From Porticoccus sp047635255 (GTDB lineage Bacteria > Pseudomonadota > Gammaproteobacteria > Pseudomonadales > Porticoccaceae), in contig JBLIIR010000044.1 in assembly GCA_047635255.1 (NCBI GenBank), positions 1 to 9,951 on the forward strand: a DNA stretch of 9,951 bases, given 5' to 3'. A program made the position numbers and the translations under genes. Of this stretch, positions 6,033 to 9,951 are shown in pieces (the stretch's first letter is position 1; each line of letters opens with the position of its first letter). The notes beneath the pieces are model-generated. The model worked only from the letters and a program-made list of their open reading frames with translations, ran no database searches and was not told the DNA's origin.

Positions 6033-6053
6033 CTTGGTTTTTTATTGAATTCT

Positions 6054-8792
6054 TTATTCCCAAAGATTCATCTTTTGGAGTGGTGCGCCCTCTATGTGCT
6101 CCATTACTCGAGCATCAAGCTCATAACAAACAGTCTCTTTTATCTGGGCGCATAAAAAAGGATCACTTAAGGGTCGATAGTTCATGTCTACCAGATGAAA
6201 AATGTCTTCAACCCGCTCTCCTAGAGTTGAAATTTTTGCGCTAAGTAGTCGTAAATTGAATTTCATGAAAATTTGACCCAAATGCATTAGCAGACCAGGT
6301 CTATCTGGTGTAATGACCTCAAGCATTGTACTCATTTTGTCGATATCATTACTGATATTGACAATGGTCGTCATGCTAAATTTCTTAAGAGTGGATGGAA
6401 TTCTTCGTTGCACATCCACAACAGATTGGTTGGTATTCTGGAATGCTTTTTTTAGTGCCGCCTCAATCTGTGCGATGACCTTAGTCTGGTCTCCAAATGG
6501 CTTATCTGATTCATTAAGGGCATAAAAAATATCAAAGGTGTTATCTTTTGTGTCTCTATGTAAGCTAGCATCCAAAATTCTTAATTGCAGTTTGTCAAGC
6601 GTGGCTGCGGTTATAGGAAATACGTTATACAGGCCGTTAGTATGTATGAATATCTGCGTAGCAACAGGAGTCTCTACCCCTTTGTCTTTTATTAAGATGA
6701 CTGGGTTTGCTGCATCTTTTTTCTTTGAGATCGCTACGGTATACCTGGCAATATCATCCGCACTCTCTTTAAGAAAAAACTCGTCATCAAGATCGACCCA
6801 TATTTTTTTGACAATCCCACTATCGATATTATCTTTAGCCATCTCTTTTATGGCAGCAGTTTTGGTATTTAGCACCCAGCTCTCTCGGCTTACTGGATTT
6901 TCAAGCCCTCGACTTAAGGCTTTTTTCGTCTCAGTATATAATTGGCGCATGAGAGATGCTTTCCAGCTATTCCATAGCTCTGGATTAGTGGCAATGATGT
7001 CAGCCACGGTAAGAACAAGCAGATAGTTTAATCGAACCTGAGTGCCAATTATTTTAGCAAATTTATGGATAATATCCGGGTCAGAAATGTCAGATCGCTG
7101 AGATGTGCTAGACATCAATAGGTGATTTTCCACCAGCCATGAGACCAGCTTCACTTCTTCTACTGAAAGACCGTGACGCTTACAAAAATTAGCAGCATCC
7201 ACTGCGCCTAAAACAGAATGATCGCCCCCTCGACCTTTGCCCATATCGTGATAGAGCCCAGCAATAAATGCTAACTCAGGTTTTGGTAGTTTCTTGTATA
7301 CATACGCAGTCATTGGGAAATTGTGAGCTACCTCCGGCTTGTCAAAAGTACGCATGTTTTTAATTAACTGAAGTGTGTGAGCGTCTACAGGGTATTGATG
7401 GAAGAGGTCATGCTGCGTTTGCCCGATAATTTTCCCAAATTCAGGCAAGTACCTCCCCAGTATGCCATATCTAGTCATACGTTGAAGCTGAGTGGTCATA
7501 CGATGAGGCGATCGCAATAAACGCAAAAATAGCGCTTTGTGGACCGATGAGTTACGGAATGGCTGATCGATTAATTTGCGATACTGGCGAATTTCACGAA
7601 TTGTAGCAGCACGAATACCTAGAATATTTTTGTTTTCGCCTAGCAGACAGAAAATTTCAAGAAGTGCTGATGGATGTTTGGCAAAAATATGATCGCTGGT
7701 AGTTTCAATGTGTCGATTTCTTACGATAAAGCGCTCATTTAGCAAATAGTTTTCCTTGGCTCTATCTTTGCGAATAATTACTTCATCAAGATATTGAAGA
7801 AGAACATCATTTAGTTCGCGAATAGATAACACTACTTGGTAGTAGTGTTGCATAAATTGCTCGACACCCAGTCGTTTTTCACCATCTTTATAGTTGAAAA
7901 TTTTTGCAATTTCGCGTTGATGATCAAATAGTAAGCGCTCTTCTGGCCTTTCTGCTATTAAGTGTAAACAGTAACGCACTTTCCAAAGAAAAGCCTCATC
8001 TCGCTTAAGTCGAAGATATTCTTCCGAGGTAATGAAATCATCGCCAATCAATTCTTCTAAAGAGTCAACATTGAAGTGACGCTTGGCCACCCAATTGATC
8101 ATTTGAATATCTCTCAGCCCTCCCGGAGCTTCTTTGATATTCGGCTCTAGGTTGTACTCAGTATTGCCATGTTTTTCGTGACGCGCATTTTGCTCCAGCA
8201 GCTTAGCCTGAAAGAATTTATTTGAGGGCCAAATTTTGAGAGGCCATACCCTTGAGGCTCCTGTCTTTTTTACCATGAGTCGCCTAAGCCTCTCTTCACC
8301 GCATATTGTTCTCGTTTCCATCAGGTTGGTTGCTGTGGTGATATCATTTTTCGAGGCTTGAATGCACTCCGATATTGAGCGAACACTGTGACCGATCTTT
8401 AGTTGAATATCCCATAAAAATGCCAGAAAACTTTCTATGTCTTCTCGGTAACGGCTTGGGTTGCCAGAGCGAATTAAAAGCATCAGATCAATATCTGATT
8501 GAGGGTGAAGTTCGCCGCGTCCATAGCCACCTACTGCTACAAGCGATATTTTTTCATCCCAGTCAAATTTATTCCATGCATACCGAAGAATTAGGTCAAT
8601 AAAGGAGGTCTTTTCTGCAATTAAGACTGAGGTTTGCTCTCCCTGATAAAACCTGGAGTCAAGATTTCCATTGGCTAGGCTAATAGCATTTTTGAATACT
8701 TGAATATGATTTTTTTTTAATAAGTCGCTACAAAATTGCTCTTCGTTAAAAAGAATTAAACATTTTTTAGAGATTGTAGCTGGCTTTACCAT
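6054..8792 (-). CDS. glnD: Bifunctional PII uridylyltransferase/uridylyl-removing enzyme GlnD
   Basis: GlnD senses glutamine and attaches UMP to, or removes it from, PII proteins (GlnB/GlnK), which in turn control glutamine synthetase and NtrBC. The 912 residues (890 in E. coli) keep the whole domain order. A nucleotidyltransferase domain carries VGGYGRGELHPQSDIDLML (about 87-105, with metal-binding aspartates D100 and D102). KEAPGGLRDIQ follows near 220-230. The HD phosphohydrolase domain has GLYHDMGKGRGGDHS (about 512-526, H515/D516). Two C-terminal ACT domains begin near 712 and 823. The ATG at 8792 overlaps the map stop as TGATG and was chosen over a TTG one codon upstream. Translation is thus coupled to map, the usual neighbour in gammaproteobacteria. 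A run of nine A residues lies in codons 25-28 (8710-8718). Both catalytic centres look intact. Confidence 0.98.
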   Translation of the reverse strand: MVKPATISKKCLILFNEEQFCSDLLKKNHIQVFKNAISLANGNLDSRFYQGEQTSVLIAEKTSFIDLILRYAWNKFDWDEKISLVAVGGYGRGELHPQSDIDLMLLIRSGNPSRYREDIESFLAFLWDIQLKIGHSVRSISECIQASKNDITTATNLMETRTICGEERLRRLMVKKTGASRVWPLKIWPSNKFFQAKLLEQNARHEKHGNTEYNLEPNIKEAPGGLRDIQMINWVAKRHFNVDSLEELIGDDFITSEEYLRLKRDEAFLWKVRYCLHLIAERPEERLLFDHQREIAKIFNYKDGEKRLGVEQFMQHYYQVVLSIRELNDVLLQYLDEVIIRKDRAKENYLLNERFIVRNRHIETTSDHIFAKHPSALLEIFCLLGENKNILGIRAATIREIRQYRKLIDQPFRNSSVHKALFLRLLRSPHRMTTQLQRMTRYGILGRYLPEFGKIIGQTQHDLFHQYPVDAHTLQLIKNMRTFDKPEVAHNFPMTAYVYKKLPKPELAFIAGLYHDMGKGRGGDHSVLGAVDAANFCKRHGLSVEEVKLVSWLVENHLLMSSTSQRSDISDPDIIHKFAKIIGTQVRLNYLLVLTVADIIATNPELWNSWKASLMRQLYTETKKALSRGLENPVSRESWVLNTKTAAIKEMAKDNIDSGIVKKIWVDLDDEFFLKESADDIARYTVAISKKKDAANPVILIKDKGVETPVATQIFIHTNGLYNVFPITAATLDKLQLRILDASLHRDTKDNTFDIFYALNESDKPFGDQTKVIAQIEAALKKAFQNTNQSVVDVQRRIPSTLKKFSMTTIVNISNDIDKMSTMLEVITPDRPGLLMHLGQIFMKFNLRLLSAKISTLGERVEDIFHLVDMNYRPLSDPFLCAQIKETVCYELDARVMEHIEGAPLQKMNLWE

Positions 8793-9562
8793 CAAAAATT
8801 TTCTTCACTACGGGCGGTTAGAACCTCAACTCCACTGGCAGTAACAGCAAGAGTGTGCTCCCACTGAGCTGATAGTCGACCGTCCACAGTCTCTACTGTC
8901 CACCCATCTTTTTTTAGCTTAGTGTGATGCCTGCCGGCATTAAGCATAGGCTCTATCGTGAACGTCATGCCCTCTTGTAACTCATAGCCTGTGTCAGGTC
9001 GTCCAAAATGAAGTACCTGGGGGTCTTCATGAAATTCTGTGCCTATGCCGTGCCCACAATAGTCTCTTACGACGCTATAGTAATTGCTTTCGGCATGCCG
9101 CTGAATGATATGACCAATGTCTCCAAGACGAACGCCCGGCTTTACTATTTCTATGGCCTTATAAAGACTTTCCTGGCAGATATTGACTAGTCGTTTGGCA
9201 TGACTGGTAGGGGTGCCTACAAAAAACATTTTGCTTGTATCTCCAAAATATCCATCTTTGATAACAGTAATATCTAGATTGATAATGTCACCATTTTTTA
9301 AGCGCTTGCTTTCTGAAGGTATACCGTGACAAACAACGTGGTTAACTGATGAGCATATAGATTTAGGAAAGCCTTTATAGTTTAAAGGTGCAGGGATGGC
9401 TTTCTGAACATCTATGATATGATTATGACAGATTTGATTTAATTCTTCAGTTGATACGCCGGATATAATATAGGGCTCGATTAACTCTAGGACTTCTGCA
9501 GCAAGTTTTCCAGCAACACGCATTTTGTCAAGCTCGTCAGAATTTTTTATATGAACAGGCAT
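8792..9562 (-). CDS. map: Type I methionine aminopeptidase Map
   Basis: Map removes the initiator methionine from nascent proteins in the cytoplasm using a di-metal centre. The 256 residues (264 in E. coli) hold all five metal ligands at exactly the E. coli positions: D97 in NLDIT, D108 in GDTS, H171 in CGHGIG, E204 in TIEPM and E235 in WEHT. Substrate-contacting H79 (VVCHGIP) is also present. This exact register supports the ATG at 9562. An in-frame start at 9670 would add 36 hydrophobic or basic residues and would run through the promoter at 9611-9649, so it is rejected. A GGAA about nine bases upstream is the only ribosome-binding-like sequence. map leads the leftward map-glnD(-dapC-nth) unit and is divergent from the probable rpsB leader. 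Confidence 0.98.
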   Translation of the reverse strand: MPVHIKNSDELDKMRVAGKLAAEVLELIEPYIISGVSTEELNQICHNHIIDVQKAIPAPLNYKGFPKSICSSVNHVVCHGIPSESKRLKNGDIINLDITVIKDGYFGDTSKMFFVGTPTSHAKRLVNICQESLYKAIEIVKPGVRLGDIGHIIQRHAESNYYSVVRDYCGHGIGTEFHEDPQVLHFGRPDTGYELQEGMTFTIEPMLNAGRHHTKLKKDGWTVETVDGRLSAQWEHTLAVTASGVEVLTARSEENF

Positions 9563-9610
9563 AAATTTTTTCCGTATCGAAGATGTTTTTTCTGAAGAAA
9601 ATTTCAGTAT

Positions 9611-9649
9611 ATTATATACATTATATAGGATTGCAGTTCCTAATTGGAA
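9611..9649 (-). promoter_or_regulatory. Probable map promoter with two TATAAT elements
   Basis: On the minus strand two perfect TATAAT hexamers lie at 9625-9620 and 9616-9611, nine bases apart. A weak -35-like TTCCAA lies at 9649-9644, 18 bp before the first. Transcription would start roughly 40-50 bases upstream of the map ATG at 9562. The twin -10 boxes may give two start sites. Confidence 0.55.
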
Positions 9650-9684
9650 TGCTCCAAGCAATCTGATCATAGATTTAAAGATTA

Positions 9685-9724
9685 TTTTCTTTCATCTTGG
9701 CTTGTTTTCTTTCATCTTGGCTTG
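9685..9724. repeat. Perfect 20-bp tandem duplication between map and rpsB leader
   Basis: The 20-bp unit TTTTCTTTCATCTTGGCTTG occurs twice in direct succession, at 9685-9704 and 9705-9724, with no mismatch. It lies between the map promoter and the rightward promoter at 9785. It may be a recent slippage duplication or a paired regulator site; nothing in the sequence decides between them. Confidence 0.9.
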
Positions 9725-9784
9725 ATTGATGTTTTTTATAAAATATATATAGCTATAATATTTGTTAGTTACCCCTCTTTTTCT

Positions 9785-9813
9785 TTCACAAATTGTCTTA
9801 ATTATGGTATAAA
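9785..9813 (+). promoter_or_regulatory. Probable rpsB promoter (extended -10, GC discriminator)
   Basis: TTCACA (9785-9790; five of six consensus bases), a 17-bp spacer and TATAAA (9808-9813; five of six) form a good sigma-70 promoter, strengthened by a TGG extended -10 at 9805-9807. The discriminator GCGC directly after the -10 is typical of stringently controlled ribosomal promoters. Facing away from map, it is in the place where the rpsB-tsf promoter lies in gammaproteobacteria. Confidence 0.65.
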
Positions 9814-9819
9814 GCGCTC

Positions 9820-9951
9820 CGCTTTGGAGCTATTACCAGCACTAAAGTGAAGCTAGTATCAAGTAAAAAATAGACACTAATGACGCGCATATATCGACAC
9901 GCTTGTCTGGGTGCTTGCTTTGCGGCAGGTTGACTTGTGGGATGTATGTAA
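9820..9951 (+). ncRNA. Probable rpsB mRNA leader (S2 leader / t44-type), partial
   Basis: Transcription from the promoter at 9785-9813 would begin near 9820, and no start codon with a sustained frame appears before the window ends, so the leader exceeds 130 bases. In E. coli the map-rpsB interval encodes a long structured leader (annotated as t44 or S2 leader) through which ribosomal protein S2 represses its own mRNA. Local inverted repeats here include CAC-TAAA-GTG (9839-9848) and GACA-CGCT-TGTC (9896-9907). The assignment rests on position and promoter type, not on a computed structure, and rpsB itself is not in the window. Confidence 0.5.

Noticed and set aside
6017..6043. Rightward intrinsic terminator
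   Set aside because: The stem followed by six T residues looks like one on the + strand, but no + strand gene precedes it, and the stem is short and A/T-rich.
6538..7026. 162-codon + strand frame inside glnD with hydrophobic stretches
   Set aside because: It is antisense to an intact, well-recognised GlnD HD/ACT region; the hydrophobic look is a reverse-complement artefact.
9563..9670. 36-residue N-terminal extension of Map
   Set aside because: The E. coli ligand numbering matches exactly when Map starts at 9562, and the extension overlaps the predicted promoter.

Overview
The window is a chromosomal stretch from a gammaproteobacterium with a moderately AT-rich genome. Every complete gene is a housekeeping gene. 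Protein features point to the Gammaproteobacteria: RsmJ (a family largely confined to this class), a 344-residue Pseudomonas-type DapD, and the order map-glnD-dapC-yffB-dapD, which resembles the Pseudomonas arrangement as I remember it. The species cannot be named from the sequence. I see no transposon, prophage, CRISPR array or defence system.

Layout, left to right. Positions 1-480 have no confident complete gene. They hold a very AT-rich block, a cluster of DnaA-box-like 9-mers (one perfect), a consensus IHF site, short direct and inverted repeats, and what may be the first codons of a leftward dnaA-like gene at the edge. This is a candidate replication origin. A perfect 7 x 7-bp tandem repeat follows, just upstream of rsmJ (+ strand, 16S rRNA methyltransferase). 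All seven remaining genes run leftward on the minus strand. Read in their transcription direction they are map (methionine aminopeptidase), glnD (PII uridylyltransferase), dapC (aminotransferase), nth (endonuclease III), yffB (ArsC/Spx-like), dapD and dapE.

The minus-strand genes appear to form two transcription units. The first starts at a promoter with two TATAAT elements near 9611-9649 and reads map-glnD, then probably dapC-nth. map and glnD are coupled by a TGATG overlap. The second starts at a strong sigma-70-like promoter at 3977-4006 and reads yffB-dapD-dapE. Together dapC, dapD and dapE supply three consecutive steps of the succinylase route to diaminopimelate and lysine. GlnD sets the nitrogen signal through PII proteins. 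At the right edge an extended -10 promoter with a GC-rich discriminator fires rightward into what is probably the long rpsB (ribosomal protein S2) leader; rpsB itself would lie outside the window.

The points most worth a second look are the origin-like region next to rsmJ, the heptanucleotide array, a rearranged iron-sulfur cysteine motif in Nth, and the intergenic structures flanking the two operons.
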